Below are positions 1-9,642 of a DNA stretch of 64,000 nt, in pieces (within the stretch, counting starts at the first letter, position 1; each line of letters begins with the position of its first letter). The position numbers and the translations under genes were made by a program. The notes below the pieces were generated by a model. The model was not told the DNA's origin. It did no database searches and was given only the letters and a program-made list of their open reading frames with translations. The DNA is from Microbacteriaceae bacterium (GTDB lineage Bacteria > Actinomycetota > Actinomycetes > Actinomycetales > Microbacteriaceae), in assembly GCA_024639845.1 (NCBI GenBank), contig JAHEGG010000006.1:1-64000 (forward strand), written 5' to 3'.

Positions 1-402
1 GTAAAGCACCGCAAGCAGCACCACCCGAAGCGTTCGGGCGCAGCCACCGGTGGCACCAAGGTCAGCTTTGGTGAATACGGCATCCAGGCACTTACCCCTG
101 CTTATGTGACCAACCGTCAGATCGAGTCCGCTCGTATCGCGATGACCCGTCACATCAAGCGTGGTGGAAAAGTTTGGATCAACATCTACCCAGACCGTCC
201 ACTAACCAAGAAGCCAGCCGAAACCCGCATGGGTTCCGGTAAGGGTTCGCCAGAGTGGTGGGTCGCAAACGTCAAGCCAGGACGCGTGCTCTTTGAGCTC
301 AGCGGTGTCTCGGAGACCATTGCTCGTGAAGCAATGACCCGCGCCATCCACAAGCTGCCTCTCAAGGCCCGCATCATCAAGCGTGAAGAAGGTGACGCAT
401 AA
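1..402 (+). CDS. rplP: 50S ribosomal protein L16 (5' end outside window)
   Basis: Reading frame 1 is open from the first base and gives [18 protein letters not shown], the conserved L16 start minus about six residues, so the gene begins just before the window. The ORF-track start at 106 is an internal GTG. L16 sits at the base of the A-site finger and central protuberance of the 50S subunit and helps position A-site tRNA. The C-terminal segment with [15 protein letters not shown] and [15 protein letters not shown] is typical of the family. The stop overlaps the rpmC start by one base (TAATG), implying translational coupling in the S10 operon. Confidence 0.97.
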   Translation, partial: VKHRKQHHPKRSGAATGGTKVSFGEYGIQALTPAYVTNRQIESARIAMTRHIKRGGKVWINIYPDRPLTKKPAETRMGSGKGSPEWWVANVKPGRVLFELSGVSETIAREAMTRAIHKLPLKARIIKREEGDA

Positions 403-704
403 TGGCGATCGGTTCGAAGAACCTCGCTCCAGTTGAACTGGACAAGATCGAGGACTCGGTTCTCATCGAAGAGCTAAAGAAGGCTAAGGAAGAGCTGTTC
501 AACCTGCGCTTCCAGTCGGCCACCGGCCAGCTCGAGAGCCACGGACGTCTGCGTGCTGTCAAGCGCGACATCGCCCGTATCTACACCATCATTCGTGAGC
601 GTGAGCTCGGCATCCGTGCGGTTCCAGCCGCCGCTGCCGCGCCAGCGCCTAAGGCCAAGAAGGCAGCCGCAGCCAAGGATGCAGCAGCCACTGAGGAGGC
701 ATAA
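402..704 (+). CDS. rpmC: 50S ribosomal protein L29 with Ala/Lys-rich C-terminal tail
   Basis: L29 lies near the peptide exit tunnel and helps dock trigger factor and SRP. Residues 12-70 carry the family core, with [16 protein letters not shown] and [20 protein letters not shown]. The usual length is 63-80 aa. Here about 28 extra residues follow, almost entirely Ala, Lys and Pro, ending in an acidic tip (TEEA). The start is coupled to the rplP stop. The tail resembles additions on S17, L5, S9, L15 and L17 in this window and is probably disordered and surface exposed. Confidence 0.96.
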   Translation: MAIGSKNLAPVELDKIEDSVLIEELKKAKEELFNLRFQSATGQLESHGRLRAVKRDIARIYTIIRERELGIRAVPAAAAAPAPKAKKAAAAKDAAATEEA

Positions 705-706
705 CC

Positions 707-1006
707 ATGGCTGAAGCCAAGAAGGCACCCGTCGCCGAAGTTGCTGCCGAGGAGGCTCGCGGTTACCGCAAGACTCGTCGTGGCTACGTCGTTAGCGACA
801 AGATGAACAAGACCATCGTTGTTGAGGTTGAAGACCGCGTGAAGCACCCGCTTTACGGCAAGGTCATCCGCCGCAGCAAGAAGATCAAGGCTCACGACGA
901 GCTGAACACCGCCGGTGTTGGCGATCTCGTTCTAATCAGCGAGACCCGACCACTATCGGCAACCAAGAACTGGCGCCTAGTCGAGATTCTCGAAAAGGCC
1001 AAGTAA
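707..1006 (+). CDS. rpsQ: 30S ribosomal protein S17 with N-terminal extension
   Basis: S17 is an OB-fold protein that binds 16S rRNA early in 30S assembly. The core begins near residue 22 ([19 protein letters not shown]) and continues through the conserved [15 protein letters not shown] stretch. About 20 Ala/Glu/Lys-rich residues precede it, an actinobacterial-style extension. The start two bases after rpmC, with GAGGAGGC just upstream, is well supported. A 54-nt gap follows before rplN. Confidence 0.96.
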   Translation: MAEAKKAPVAEVAAEEARGYRKTRRGYVVSDKMNKTIVVEVEDRVKHPLYGKVIRRSKKIKAHDELNTAGVGDLVLISETRPLSATKNWRLVEILEKAK

Positions 1007-1060
1007 AAAATCCCTAGGATGCCCGTCGGTAATGGGTTTCCATCAAACAAGGAGTAACAA

Positions 1061-1429
1061 ATGCTTCAGCAGGAGTCGCGACTCAAGGTCGCTGACAACA
1101 CCGGTGCTAAAGAGCTGTTGACCATCCGTGTGCTCGGCGGTTCAGGCCGTCGCTACGCCGGTTTGGGTGACGTTATCGTTTGCTCGGTCAAGGATGCTAT
1201 CCCTGGCGGCAGCGTAAAGAAGGGTGACGTCGTCAAGGCCGTTATCGTTCGCACCGTAAAAGAGACTCGTCGTCCAGACGGTTCGTACATCAAGTTCGAC
1301 GAGAACGCCGCTGTGATCATCAAGAAGGATGGCGAGCCTCAGGGCACCCGCATCTTCGGTCCAGTCGGTCGCGAACTTCGTGACAAAAAGTTCATGAAGA
1401 TCATCTCGCTAGCACCGGAGGTTATTTAA
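1061..1429 (+). CDS. rplN: 50S ribosomal protein L14
   Basis: The 122-aa product matches full-length L14, with the near-universal [18 protein letters not shown] start and a conserved C-terminal [23 protein letters not shown]14 sits at the subunit interface, contacts 16S rRNA through an intersubunit bridge, and is the docking site for the silencing factor RsfS. GGAG lies 8 nt upstream of the ATG. There is no extension, unlike several neighbours. It opens the spc part of the cluster after a 54-nt gap. Confidence 0.98.
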   Translation: MLQQESRLKVADNTGAKELLTIRVLGGSGRRYAGLGDVIVCSVKDAIPGGSVKKGDVVKAVIVRTVKETRRPDGSYIKFDENAAVIIKKDGEPQGTRIFGPVGRELRDKKFMKIISLAPEVI

Positions 1430-1432
1430 CTC

Positions 1433-1804
1433 ATGGCCAACATCAAGAAGGGTGACCTCGTTCAGGTCATCACCGGTGGCTCGCAGGACCGAGGCGGAGA
1501 CCGCGGCAAGCAGGGCAAGGTTATTGCTGTCGACAAGAAGTCGAACCGCGTAATCGTCGAAGGCATCAACCTGGTTAAGAAGCACGTCAAGGCCGGCCAG
1601 ACCGACCGCGGCACCAAGACTGGTGGCATCGAGACCGTTGAGGCGCCGATCCACATTTCAAACGTCCAGCTGGTAGACCCAAGCACCAAGAAACCAACCC
1701 GCGTTGGCGTAAAGGTGACTTCGGTCAAGAAGAGCGTGAATGGCAAGGATGTCGTCAAGACCGTCCGCGTTCGCGTTGCCAAGAAGTCGGGTAAGGAACT
1801 CTAA
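1433..1804 (+). CDS. rplX: 50S ribosomal protein L24
   Basis: L24 is an early assembly initiator near the exit tunnel. The N-terminal KOW motif is visible ([26 protein letters not shown]), followed by [16 protein letters not shown] and the [12 protein letters not shown] segment. The length (123 aa) is slightly above the usual 103-110 because of a basic C-terminus. The stop overlaps the rplE start by one base (TAATG). Confidence 0.97.
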   Translation: MANIKKGDLVQVITGGSQDRGGDRGKQGKVIAVDKKSNRVIVEGINLVKKHVKAGQTDRGTKTGGIETVEAPIHISNVQLVDPSTKKPTRVGVKVTSVKKSVNGKDVVKTVRVRVAKKSGKEL

Positions 1805-2403
1805 TGACTGATGCAGCAGTAAAGGCCCCTAAGGCCGCAAAGGCAGCCGCAGGCAAGGCTCTTCCACGCCTGAAGGCTCAGTACCGCGCCGAGATCATCG
1901 TCGCGCTAACCAAGGAGTTCGGTTTCTCGAACCCACACCAGGTTCCAAACCTCACCAAGATCGTTGTCAACATGGGTGTCGGAGACGCCGCCAAGGATGG
2001 CAAGCTGATCGATGGTGCAATCAAAGACCTCACCGCAATCACCGGCCAGAAGCCTCAGGTCAACTTGGCGCGCAAGTCCATCGCTCAGTTCAAGCTGCGC
2101 GAAGGTCAGGCAATTGGTGCTCACGTGACCCTTCGCGGTGACCGTATGTGGGAGTTCCTCGACCGTCTGCTCAACCTCGCCCTGCCTCGCATCCGTGACT
2201 TCCGCGGACTCAGCGACAAGCAGTTCGACGGCCACGGCAACTACACCTTCGGTCTAACCGAGCAGAGCGTGTTCCACGAGATCAACCAGGATGCCATCGA
2301 CCGCCCACGCGGTATGGACATCACCGTTGTGACCACCGCCACCAACAACGAAGAGGGCCGTGCACTTCTGCGTGCACTCGGCTTCCCGTTCAAGACCAAC
2401 TAA
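1804..2403 (+). CDS. rplE: 50S ribosomal protein L5
   Basis: L5 binds 5S rRNA and contacts P-site tRNA in the central protuberance. The core from about residue 22 is canonical ([20 protein letters not shown], then [17 protein letters not shown] and [18 protein letters not shown]). The first ~20 residues are a Lys/Ala-rich extension ([15 protein letters not shown]) not found in E. coli L5 (179 aa against 199 here). The TAATG overlap with rplX points to coupled translation. Confidence 0.97.
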   Translation: MTDAAVKAPKAAKAAAGKALPRLKAQYRAEIIVALTKEFGFSNPHQVPNLTKIVVNMGVGDAAKDGKLIDGAIKDLTAITGQKPQVNLARKSIAQFKLREGQAIGAHVTLRGDRMWEFLDRLLNLALPRIRDFRGLSDKQFDGHGNYTFGLTEQSVFHEINQDAIDRPRGMDITVVTTATNNEEGRALLRALGFPFKTN

Positions 2404-2465
2404 TCAGGTAGGTCCGCTCGCTCGAAAAGCGTTCGGAAACCGCTGAGGAAAGTGAAACAAAAACA

Positions 2466-2864
2466 ATGACAATGACAGACCCGGTAGCAGACTTTCTGAC
2501 CCGGATCCGCAATGCGAACTCGGCATATCACGAGACCATCAACTTGCCTTACAGCAAGCTGAAGGGAAACATCGCGCAGATCCTCAAGGCCGAAGGTTAC
2601 ATCGCCGACTACAAGGTTCAAGACGCAGAGGTCGGCAAGACCCTCGTTGTAGACCTTAAGTTCGGTCCAAACCGCGAGCGTTCGATCGCCGGCATCAAGC
2701 GTGTGTCGAAGCCAGGTCTTCGCGTTTATGCGAAGAGCACCGAGCTTCCACGCGTTCTCGGCGGCCTCGGCATCGCCATCCTGTCCACCTCATCCGGTCT
2801 GCTTACTGACCGCCAGGCTGCGAAGAAGGGAGTAGGCGGAGAAGTCATCGCCTACGTTTGGTAA
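2466..2864 (+). CDS. rpsH: 30S ribosomal protein S8
   Basis: S8 binds the 16S rRNA central domain and is the classical autoregulator of the spc operon in E. coli. The start [18 protein letters not shown] and the C-terminal [20 protein letters not shown] with EVIAYVW are diagnostic. Two ATGs lie six bases apart (2466 and 2472); either MTMTDP or MTDP is possible, and the first is used here. A 62-nt gap after rplE contains GAGGAAAGTG as the likely ribosome-binding region. The archetypal rpsN (S14) between rplE and rpsH is absent. Confidence 0.97.
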   Translation: MTMTDPVADFLTRIRNANSAYHETINLPYSKLKGNIAQILKAEGYIADYKVQDAEVGKTLVVDLKFGPNRERSIAGIKRVSKPGLRVYAKSTELPRVLGGLGIAILSTSSGLLTDRQAAKKGVGGEVIAYVW

Positions 2865-2870
2865 TCACAG

Positions 2871-3407
2871 ATGTCGCGTATTGGTAAGTTGCCGATTCCA
2901 GTTCCAGCTGGAGTCGAAGTAAAGATTGACGGCCAGGTCGTTGAGGTCAAGGGTCCTAAGGGCTCGCTGACCCACACCGTTCCTGCTCCGATCACCGTTG
3001 CCGTCGAAGACGGCACCATCCTTGTGACCCGCCCTGACGACGAGCGCGCTTCGCGTTCGCTTCACGGCCTGACCCGCACCCTGATTGCTAACAACATCAC
3101 CGGTGTGACCGTCGGATTCACCAAGGGCCTAGAGATCGTCGGTACCGGTTACCGTGTGGCTCAGAAGGGCAACGCCCTCGAGTTCGCTCTCGGATACTCT
3201 CACCCGATCACCGTCGAGCCGCCAGCAGGCATCTCGTTCACGGTTGACGGAAACACCAAGTTGACTGTTCACGGCATTGACAAGCAAGCCGTGGGCGAGG
3301 TTGCAGCCAACATTCGCAAGCTACGCAAGCCAGAGCCTTACAAGGGCAAGGGTGTTCGTTACGCCGGCGAAGTTGTACGTCGTAAGGCCGGAAAGGCTGG
3401 TAAGTAA
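2871..3407 (+). CDS. rplF: 50S ribosomal protein L6
   Basis: L6 sits near the factor-binding site and the sarcin-ricin loop. Full length at 178 aa, with the start [19 protein letters not shown], the duplicated L6 folds, and the C-terminal signature [19 protein letters not shown]. It begins 6 nt after rpsH and is followed by rplR after 2 nt, so the three are tightly co-transcribed. Confidence 0.98.
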   Translation: MSRIGKLPIPVPAGVEVKIDGQVVEVKGPKGSLTHTVPAPITVAVEDGTILVTRPDDERASRSLHGLTRTLIANNITGVTVGFTKGLEIVGTGYRVAQKGNALEFALGYSHPITVEPPAGISFTVDGNTKLTVHGIDKQAVGEVAANIRKLRKPEPYKGKGVRYAGEVVRRKAGKAGK

Positions 3408-3409
3408 TC

Positions 3410-3787
3410 ATGGGTCTCACCACTAAGACTCGCGGAAAGAGCAAGTCCGCCGCTCGTGAGCGTCGCCACCTGCGTCTTCGCAAGAAGATCGCCGGTGACG
3501 CAATGCGTCCACGTTTGGTCGTCACCCGCTCGGCCCGCCACGTATTCGTTCAGATCGTTGACGACAGCAAGGGTCACACCCTGGCTTCGGCTTCGACCAT
3601 GGAAGTAGAACTGCGCAAAGACAAGGGCGACAAGACCGCTAAGGCCAAGGCCGTCGGTGTTCTCGTTGCCGAGCGCGCCAAAAAGGCTGGAATCACCGAA
3701 GTGGTCTTCGACCGCGGCGGAAACCAGTACGCAGGTCGCGTTGCCGCGATCGCAGACGGAGCACGCGAAGGCGGGCTGGCACTGTGA
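3410..3787 (+). CDS. rplR: 50S ribosomal protein L18
   Basis: L18 binds 5S rRNA together with L5 and L25. Recognisable by [20 protein letters not shown] near the N-terminus and the C-terminal [26 protein letters not shown]. Length of 125 aa is normal. The stop overlaps the GTG start of rpsE by three bases (GTGA), so S5 translation is probably coupled to L18. Confidence 0.98.
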   Translation: MGLTTKTRGKSKSAARERRHLRLRKKIAGDAMRPRLVVTRSARHVFVQIVDDSKGHTLASASTMEVELRKDKGDKTAKAKAVGVLVAERAKKAGITEVVFDRGGNQYAGRVAAIADGAREGGLAL

Positions 3788-4449
3788 GCGAAGAAACCAA
3801 GGAGCAAGAGTTGTCAACTGAAACTGAGACCACCGCAGCTGCAGCCGTTCAGGTTGAAGCCACCGAGCGTGAACAGCGCCGTGGCAGCCGCGAGCGTGGC
3901 CCACGTGGCGAGCGTCGTGACCGCGAAGAGACCAAGAGCCCATTCCTCGAGCGCGTGGTTGCAATCAACCGCGTTTCGAAGGTTGTGCAGGGTGGTCGTC
4001 GCTTCTCATTCACCGCTCTCGTAGTGGTCGGTGACGGAAACGGTTTGGTCGGCGTCGGTTACGGCAAGGCTAAAGAAGTTCCAGCAGCGATCGCCAAGGG
4101 TGTAGAGGAAGCCAAGAAAAACTTCTTCCGCGTTCCACGCAACGCCAGCACCATCCCGCACCCAGTGCAGGGTGAAGCAGCGGCTGGTGTCGTACTCCTT
4201 CGTCCGGCATCTGCTGGTACCGGTGTTATCGCCGGTGGTCCAGTTCGTGCCGTACTTGAGTGTGCAGGCATCCACGACGTTCTTTCGAAGTCGCTCGGAT
4301 CCTCGAACACCATCAACATCGTCCACGCAACCGTCGATGCGCTCAAGCGCCTCGAAGAGCCAGCAGCTGTCGCTGCTCGCCGTGGTCTTTCGTTGGAGGA
4401 AGTTGCCCCGGCAAATATCCTTCGTGAGCAGAACAAGGTAGGTGCCTAA
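3784..4449 (+). CDS. rpsE: 30S ribosomal protein S5 with long acidic/Arg-rich N-terminus
   Basis: S5 contributes to mRNA entry, decoding fidelity and helicase activity of the 30S. The core starts near residue 52 ([20 protein letters not shown]) and includes the double-stranded RNA-binding fold and [20 protein letters not shown]. About 50 N-terminal residues are added: a Glu/Thr/Ala stretch followed by an Arg-rich stretch. Similar extensions are known in Actinobacteria. The start is the GTG in the GTGA overlap with rplR. Confidence 0.97.
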   Translation: MSEETKEQELSTETETTAAAAVQVEATEREQRRGSRERGPRGERRDREETKSPFLERVVAINRVSKVVQGGRRFSFTALVVVGDGNGLVGVGYGKAKEVPAAIAKGVEEAKKNFFRVPRNASTIPHPVQGEAAAGVVLLRPASAGTGVIAGGPVRAVLECAGIHDVLSKSLGSSNTINIVHATVDALKRLEEPAAVAARRGLSLEEVAPANILREQNKVGA

Positions 4450-4634
4450 TGTCCAAGCGTCTTAAGGTAACCCAAATCAAGAGCAAAATCGGTGGCAAGC
4501 CGAACCAGCGCGAAACCCTTCGCAGCCTCGGACTGAAGCGTATTGGCGACATCGTCGTCAAAGACGACAGCCTGGTCGTACGTGGCATGGTTAACACGGT
4601 TGCCCACCTCGTCAAGGTTGAGGAGATCGACTAA
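4449..4634 (+). CDS. rpmD: 50S ribosomal protein L30
   Basis: A small 61-aa L30, with [20 protein letters not shown] and [20 protein letters not shown] spanning the family fold. It starts in a one-base TAATG overlap with rpsE and ends in the same kind of overlap with rplO, an example of the dense packing in this operon. Confidence 0.97.
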   Translation: MSKRLKVTQIKSKIGGKPNQRETLRSLGLKRIGDIVVKDDSLVVRGMVNTVAHLVKVEEID

Positions 4635-5308
4635 TGGCTGAAGAAAAGAAGCCAGCTGCCGCCAAGGCCGCTCCAAAGGCTGCTGCAAAGCCAGCTGCCG
4701 AGAAGGCTGCCCCAAAGGCCGCCGCTAAGCCAGCTGCCGAGAAGGCACCGGCTAAGGCTGCTGCTCCTAAGGCTGCCGCCGAGAAGACCGAAGCCGCGCC
4801 AAAGGTCGCTGCCCCTAAGGCTGCTGCAAAGCCAGCCGCCAAGAAGGCTGCCGCGCCTAAGGTTAAGAGCAACCTGCTTAAGCTTCACCACCTTCGTCCT
4901 GCTGAAGGATCGAAGAAGGAGCGCACTCGCGTTGGCCGTGGTGAAGGTTCGAAGGGTAAGACCTCGGGTCGCGGTACCAAGGGTACTAAGGCTCGTTACC
5001 AGGTTCGTCCGGGCTTCGAAGGTGGTGGTGTTCGTCTCGTAATGCGCACCCCTAAGCTTCGTGGTTTCAAGAACCCGGCCAAGGTCTACTACCAGGTTGT
5101 CAACGTAGCCGAGCTCGAAGCCTTGTATCCAAAGGGTGGAAACGTAACGGTTGCCGATCTAGTTGCCAAGGGTGCCGTTCGCAAGAACGAGCCAGTCAAG
5201 GTTCTAGGCAATGGCGACATCTCGGTTAAACTGACTGTCAGTGTCGACAAGGTCTCGCGCTCTGCCGCAGACAAGATTGTCGCTGCTGGTGGCTCGGTGA
5301 CCGAGTAA
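4634..5308 (+). CDS. rplO: 50S ribosomal protein L15 with ~75-residue repetitive Lys/Ala/Pro N-terminal extension
   Basis: L15 is a late-assembly 50S protein that threads between rRNA domains. The normal protein (about 145 aa) begins here at roughly residue 77 ([20 protein letters not shown]), followed by the glycine-rich [20 protein letters not shown] segment. The preceding ~75 residues are almost purely Ala, Lys, Pro and Glu, containing two near-perfect copies of the 13-residue unit [13 protein letters not shown] and further degenerate copies. Composition resembles a histone H1 or bacterial histone-like C-terminal tail. The start is fixed by the TAATG overlap with rpmD, so the extension is translated from the normal initiation site. 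Confidence 0.95.
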   Translation: MAEEKKPAAAKAAPKAAAKPAAEKAAPKAAAKPAAEKAPAKAAAPKAAAEKTEAAPKVAAPKAAAKPAAKKAAAPKVKSNLLKLHHLRPAEGSKKERTRVGRGEGSKGKTSGRGTKGTKARYQVRPGFEGGGVRLVMRTPKLRGFKNPAKVYYQVVNVAELEALYPKGGNVTVADLVAKGAVRKNEPVKVLGNGDISVKLTVSVDKVSRSAADKIVAAGGSVTE

Positions 5309-5338
5309 CCACCAACTTAGCTACCAGGAGGCTGACAG

Positions 5339-6652
5339 TTGTTTAGCGCCATCGTTCGCGTGTTCCGCTCTGTGGACCTGCGAAACAAGCTGTTGTTTAC
5401 CCTTGCGATCGTTGCAATTTTCCGTCTGGGCTCGTTTATCCCTGCCCCGAACGTGAACTATGCCAACGTCCAAGACTGTGTGAACGCCACTAAATCAACC
5501 AGTGGCCTCTACGAATTGGTAAACCTCTTCAGTGGTGGCGCTCTGCTTCAGCTTTCGATCTTCGCGCTCGGAATCATGCCATACATCACGGCGTCGATCA
5601 TTACGCAGCTGTTGCGTGTGGTCATCCCGCGCTTTGAAGCTCTTCACAAAGAAGGTCAGGCCGGTCAGGCCAAGTTGACTCAGTACACCCGCTATCTCAC
5701 GATCGCTCTCGGTGTGCTTCAGTCGACCACGCTTATTGCGGTGGCCCGACAGGGTGCCCTCTTCGGTGCATCCTGTGTGAAGCCGGTTCTGGTTGACAGC
5801 GGATGGCAGTCGATCGTGCTGATGATTCTGGCGATGACCGCTGGTACCGGTCTGATCATGTGGCTCGGTGAGCTCGTGACCGACAAGGGTATCGGCAATG
5901 GTATGTCGCTGCTGATTTTCACCTCGATTGCAGCCAAGTTCCCTGCATCGCTGATTTCGATCGCCCAGCAGAAGAGTGCGGAAGTTCTACTTATTGTTCT
6001 CGCCGTGGGTATCGTAATCGTTGGTTTGGTCATCTTGGTCGAACAGTCTCAGCGTCGCGTGCCAGTTCAATATGCGAAGCGTATGGTCGGCAAACGCAGC
6101 TACGGCGGCCAGGCCACCTACATTCCGATCAAGGTAAACATGGCTGGTGTTGTTCCGGTCATTTTCGCCTCGTCGTTGCTCTACTTGCCTTCGCTGATTG
6201 CTCAGTTCAACCAGCCGAACGACAAGGGCGAAGTCGCTGACTGGGTCACCTGGGTTTCTGCCTACCTAACTAAGGGCGACCACCCAATCTACATGGCGCT
6301 CTACTTCTTGCTGATTGTCGGTTTCACCTACTTCTATGTGGCGATTACCTTCAACCCAGAAGAGGTCAGCGACAACATGAAGCAGTACGGCGGCTTCATT
6401 CCGGGCATCCGTGCCGGTCGTCCGACGACCGAATACCTCGAGTATGTGCTCAGCCGAGTAACTCTGCCAGGCGCAATCTACCTCGGTCTGATCGCATTGA
6501 TTCCGCTTATTGCGTTCTCGCTCGTTGGCGCAAACCAGAACTTCCCGTTCGGTGGAACCTCGATCCTGATCATCGTTGGTGTCGGTCTTGAAACCGTCAA
6601 GCAGATCAACGCCCAGCTCGAGCAGCGCAACTACCAAGGTCTTCTGAAGTGA
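5339..6652 (+). CDS. secY: Preprotein translocase channel subunit SecY
   Basis: SecY is the membrane pore of the Sec translocon, partnering SecE and SecG. The 437-aa product starts at TTG (5339) behind a strong CAGGAGG, giving [20 protein letters not shown], the family N-terminus. Ten hydrophobic segments can be followed, together with [20 protein letters not shown] near TM2, [19 protein letters not shown], and the cytoplasmic loop [20 protein letters not shown]. It is coupled to adk by a GTGA overlap. Confidence 0.98.
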   Translation: MFSAIVRVFRSVDLRNKLLFTLAIVAIFRLGSFIPAPNVNYANVQDCVNATKSTSGLYELVNLFSGGALLQLSIFALGIMPYITASIITQLLRVVIPRFEALHKEGQAGQAKLTQYTRYLTIALGVLQSTTLIAVARQGALFGASCVKPVLVDSGWQSIVLMILAMTAGTGLIMWLGELVTDKGIGNGMSLLIFTSIAAKFPASLISIAQQKSAEVLLIVLAVGIVIVGLVILVEQSQRRVPVQYAKRMVGKRSYGGQATYIPIKVNMAGVVPVIFASSLLYLPSLIAQFNQPNDKGEVADWVTWVSAYLTKGDHPIYMALYFLLIVGFTYFYVAITFNPEEVSDNMKQYGGFIPGIRAGRPTTEYLEYVLSRVTLPGAIYLGLIALIPLIAFSLVGANQNFPFGGTSILIIVGVGLETVKQINAQLEQRNYQGLLK

Positions 6653-7230
6653 GCCGGTTTCTCTTGATCGGCCCTCCTGGTGCTGGCAAGGGAACCCAAG
6701 CCGCCCGCTTAGCCGAGGCATACGGTATTCCAGCCATCTCCACCGGAGACATCTTTCGTTTCAATGTTAAAAATGAAACCGAACTCGGCAAGCTCGCCAA
6801 ATCGTTCATGGACCGTGGCGAATATGTTCCAGACAGCGTAACCAACGACCTTGTTCGTGACCGTCTATCTCACGAGGATGCTCAGGCAGGGTTCCTGCTA
6901 GACGGCTACCCTCGCACCTCCGACCAGGTAAACGAACTCGACAGCATCCTTGCCGACCAGGGCCGCGCGCTAGACGCAGTCATTCAGCTAACCGCCGAAA
7001 CCGATGAGGTCGTTCGTCGCCTGCTCAACCGCGCCATCGAGCAGGGCCGCACCGACGACACCGAAGAAGTGATTCGTCGCCGTCTCGAGATTTATGAAGC
7101 CGAGACTGCACCGTTGACCAGCGTCTATGCCGGCCGTGGCCTCGTGGTCATGGTCGACGGTCTCGGCGCAATCGACGAAGTCACCGAACGCATTCGCGAA
7201 GCGCTAGACGCCCGCCTCGGCGTGAACTAG
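6649..7230 (+). CDS. adk: Adenylate kinase (short-LID form)
   Basis: Interconverts AMP + ATP and 2 ADP in the cytoplasm. The P-loop [19 protein letters not shown] opens the protein; AISTGDIFR and [11 protein letters not shown] are the AMP-binding and NMP-lid signatures. At 193 aa it is the short form lacking the extended Zn-type LID insertion, as is usual in Actinobacteria. The GTG start overlaps the secY stop (GTGA). Confidence 0.97.
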   Translation: MSRFLLIGPPGAGKGTQAARLAEAYGIPAISTGDIFRFNVKNETELGKLAKSFMDRGEYVPDSVTNDLVRDRLSHEDAQAGFLLDGYPRTSDQVNELDSILADQGRALDAVIQLTAETDEVVRRLLNRAIEQGRTDDTEEVIRRRLEIYEAETAPLTSVYAGRGLVVMVDGLGAIDEVTERIREALDARLGVN

Positions 7231-7246
7231 TTTCGACTGGCCCGCA

Positions 7247-8110
7247 ATGGCTCGCGAAGAATACACACTCAAAACCATCGCCGAGATGGTTCGCATGTGC
7301 GAAGCCGGTGAGATGGTCGCCGCTGCGCTCGATCAGGTGCGGGCCGCCGTTCGCCCCGGCATCACGACTCTCGAACTCGATGCGATTGCCGAGGCCGAAA
7401 TCGTTCGTCGCGGGGGACACTCCAACTTCAAAAAGGTGCCAGGATACTCGCACACGATCTGCGCGAGCATCAACGACGAAGTGGTGCACGGCATCCCTTC
7501 GGCGAACCGCCTCTTGCAGGCGGGTGACATCGTCTCGATCGATTGCGGAGCCGAGACCTCGGACGGTTGGAACGGCGACGCGGCCATCACCGTGATCGTG
7601 CCTGGTGGCGCGGATGCAGGAGTGGAAGCATCCGTGTTGAAACGCCGCGAACAGACCTCGGCCGTTTGCGAAGGGTCGCTCTGGGCAGGCATCGCCGCTC
7701 TAGCCGGTGCCAAAAAGCTCAACGAGGTTGGCGTCGCCATCGAGAAGTTCATTTATACGTCCGGTCGCTACGGCATTCTCGAGGACTACATCGGCCATGG
7801 CATCGGCCGCTCGATGCACGAAGATCCTCCCGTTTTCAACTACAAAACCCGCTTTTCTGGCCCTTCGGTCGAGCCGGGCCTCTGTGTCGCAATCGAGCCG
7901 ATGATCACTGCCGGCAGCCCAAAGGTCAAGGTTCTCGACGACGATTGGACGGTCAGCTCCAAAGACGGCTCGGATGCTTCGCACTGGGAGCACAGCGTTG
8001 CCGTTCACGACGCTGGTATCTGGGTGTTAACCTCCTGGGATGGTGGAGCCGCGAATCTCGCCCCGTTTGGCATCGTGCCTGTTGATCCGCGCACGAGTGC
8101 CAAAGATTAA
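7247..8110 (+). CDS. map: Type I methionine aminopeptidase
   Basis: Removes the initiator methionine from nascent proteins. The metal ligands are present in order: Asp in SIDCGA, Asp in WNGDAA, His in GHGIG, Glu in AIEPMI and Glu in HWEHSV. At 287 aa it is slightly longer than E. coli Map (264), with acidic/alanine residues after the second ligand. It lies 16 nt behind adk, the standard secY-adk-map order. A likely terminator follows. Confidence 0.95.
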   Translation: MAREEYTLKTIAEMVRMCEAGEMVAAALDQVRAAVRPGITTLELDAIAEAEIVRRGGHSNFKKVPGYSHTICASINDEVVHGIPSANRLLQAGDIVSIDCGAETSDGWNGDAAITVIVPGGADAGVEASVLKRREQTSAVCEGSLWAGIAALAGAKKLNEVGVAIEKFIYTSGRYGILEDYIGHGIGRSMHEDPPVFNYKTRFSGPSVEPGLCVAIEPMITAGSPKVKVLDDDWTVSSKDGSDASHWEHSVAVHDAGIWVLTSWDGGAANLAPFGIVPVDPRTSAKD

Positions 8111-8160
8111 TTAGCAAATTTCGTCGAATATCCGTAGGATTGAACTTCGGTGTTTCTACA

Positions 8161-8194
8161 CGCAATCCCTAAATCAAGGTTTGGGTTTTTTGCG
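8161..8194 (+). terminator. Probable weak intrinsic terminator after map
   Basis: CCC-T-AAA and TTTGGG pair around a six-base loop and are followed at once by TTTTTT; flanking CGCAA/TTGCG could extend the stem. It would separate the secY-adk-map transcript from infA. The stem is short and has a bulge, so partial read-through is likely. Confidence 0.45.
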
Positions 8195-8199
8195 TGCGT

Positions 8200-8227
8200 T
8201 TGGAGCGCCAAACCAGCAACGTAGATA
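8200..8227 (+). promoter_or_regulatory. Candidate promoter for infA-rpmJ
   Basis: TTGGAG (8200-8205) and TAGATA (8222-8227) are spaced by 16 bp, about 10 bp before the infA start, directly after the likely terminator. The -35 is imperfect. Position supports a separate alpha-operon transcript starting at infA. Confidence 0.4.
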
Positions 8228-8236
8228 AGTGAGTTT

Positions 8237-8458
8237 ATGGCCAACAAAGACGGTGTCATCGAGATCGAAGGCACAGTGGTTGAGGCTCTACCCAACGCAA
8301 TGTTCCGGGTTGAGCTGACCAATGGTCACAAAGTCCTTGCGCACATCTCAGGCAAGATGCGCCAGCACTACATTCGTATCCTCCCCGAGGACCGCGTAAT
8401 CGTAGAGCTGAGCACATACGACCTGACTCGTGGCCGCATCATCTACCGCTACAAGTAA
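8237..8458 (+). CDS. infA: Translation initiation factor IF-1
   Basis: IF-1 is a single OB-fold protein that occupies the 30S A site during initiation. The 73-aa sequence is nearly invariant in bacteria ([51 protein letters not shown]). It heads the infA-rpmJ-rpsM-rpsK-rpoA-rplQ group. Confidence 0.98.
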   Translation: MANKDGVIEIEGTVVEALPNAMFRVELTNGHKVLAHISGKMRQHYIRILPEDRVIVELSTYDLTRGRIIYRYK

Positions 8459-8504
8459 AGACTTGAAAATCGGTTCGCAAGAACCCCAAACAGAAGTAAG
8501 AGAC

Positions 8505-8618
8505 ATGAAGGTTAACCCAAGCGTCAAGAAGATTTGCGACAAGTGCAAGGTCATCCGTCGCCACGGTCGCGTCATGGTGATCTGCGACAACCCACGTCAC
8601 AAGCAGCGCCAGGGCTAA
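8505..8618 (+). CDS. rpmJ: 50S ribosomal protein L36 (zinc-ribbon form)
   Basis: The true gene is shorter than the listed ORF (8430): the ATG at 8505 gives [20 protein letters not shown] and 37 residues, the standard L36. Cys at CDKC, Cys in ICDN and His in PRHK supply the zinc ligands, so this is the zinc-binding C+ form that can be replaced by a C- paralogue under zinc limitation in some bacteria. GTAAGAG upstream is a weak ribosome-binding site. Confidence 0.96.
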   Translation: MKVNPSVKKICDKCKVIRRHGRVMVICDNPRHKQRQG

Positions 8619-8773
8619 ACGCTCTTTCACAGATTTACAACTGAATAGCAAAACAAGGCAACGCAACATCCGAGAATATTCAAGGATGTCACCTCCGGAG
8701 AAGGCCGGAGCCCGAGGTTAAAAACCAGAGGATGCGCTGCTGAAGACCTTCTAAACAACAAGGAGAAATCCCA

Positions 8774-9154
8774 ATGGCACGTGTTGCCGGAGCCGATATT
8801 CCAGACGCAAAACGCGTCGAAATCGCACTAACCTACGTTTACGGCATTGGTCGTACTCGCTCGGTTCAGATTCTGACCGAAACCAAGATCGACAAGAACA
8901 TCCGCGTCAAAGACTTGACCGATGACCAGCTCGTCGCAATCCGTGACTTCATCGAAGGCAACTACAAAGTTGAGGGTGACCTCCGCCGCGATGTAGCAGC
9001 CGACATTCGCCGCAAGGTTGAGATCGGTTCATACGAAGGTATTCGCCACCGCAAGGGCCTCCCAGTCCGCGGTCAGCGCACCAAGACTAACGCTCGCACC
9101 CGCAAGGGCCCGAAGCGCACCGTGGCCGGCAAGAAGAAGGCGGCACGCAAGTAG
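8774..9154 (+). CDS. rpsM: 30S ribosomal protein S13
   Basis: S13 in the 30S head forms bridges with 23S rRNA and L5. The start [20 protein letters not shown] and the C-terminal [20 protein letters not shown] are diagnostic; 126 aa is full length. AAGGAG lies 7 nt before the ATG. The 155-nt gap before it contains a GC-rich segment (CTCCGGAG...) that could fold but has no recognised identity. Confidence 0.98.
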   Translation: MARVAGADIPDAKRVEIALTYVYGIGRTRSVQILTETKIDKNIRVKDLTDDQLVAIRDFIEGNYKVEGDLRRDVAADIRRKVEIGSYEGIRHRKGLPVRGQRTKTNARTRKGPKRTVAGKKKAARK

Positions 9155-9204
9155 CCCCGGCTCTCGCGTCCACTCTGACTAGAAGAATTTAGGAGAAAGC
9201 ACAC

Positions 9205-9615
9205 ATGGCAGCACCTAAGGCTAAGGCCGGTTCGGCAGCACGCAAGCCGCGTCGCAAAGAAAAGAAGAACATCACCGTTGGTCAGGCTCACATCAAGTCG
9301 ACCTTCAACAACACCATCGTTTCGATCACCGACTCAACCGGTGCCGTTATTTCGTGGTCGTCGTCTGGTGACGTTGGTTACAAGGGTTCGCGCAAGTCGA
9401 CCCCGTTTGCAGCTCAGCTAGCCGCCGAATCGGCAGCTCGCAAGGCTCAGGAGCACGGACTCAAGAAGGTTGACGTTTTCGTCAAGGGTCCTGGTTCGGG
9501 CAAAGACACTGCAATCCGTTCGCTTGCAGCAGCAGGTCTAGAAGTTGGTTCGATCAGCGATGTGACCCCTCAGGCTCACAACGGATGCCGTCCGCCAAAG
9601 CGTCGCCGCATCTAA
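9205..9615 (+). CDS. rpsK: 30S ribosomal protein S11
   Basis: S11 lies on the 30S platform near the E site. The core contains [19 protein letters not shown] and the conserved [21 protein letters not shown]-terminus. A basic N-terminal stretch ([19 protein letters not shown]) is typical of Actinobacteria. TAGGAG lies upstream. No rpsD (S4) follows; the next gene is rpoA. Confidence 0.97.
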   Translation: MAAPKAKAGSAARKPRRKEKKNITVGQAHIKSTFNNTIVSITDSTGAVISWSSSGDVGYKGSRKSTPFAAQLAAESAARKAQEHGLKKVDVFVKGPGSGKDTAIRSLAAAGLEVGSISDVTPQAHNGCRPPKRRRI

Positions 9616-9642
9616 CGCACTTCGCAACTCAAGCTTCATCCC

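Noticed and set aside
3359-3964. 201-aa minus-strand ORF across rplF/rplR/rpsE
   Set aside because: It lies wholly antisense to three certain ribosomal genes, its sequence is Arg/Leu/His-rich with no domain, and biased codon use in such genes commonly keeps the antisense frame open.
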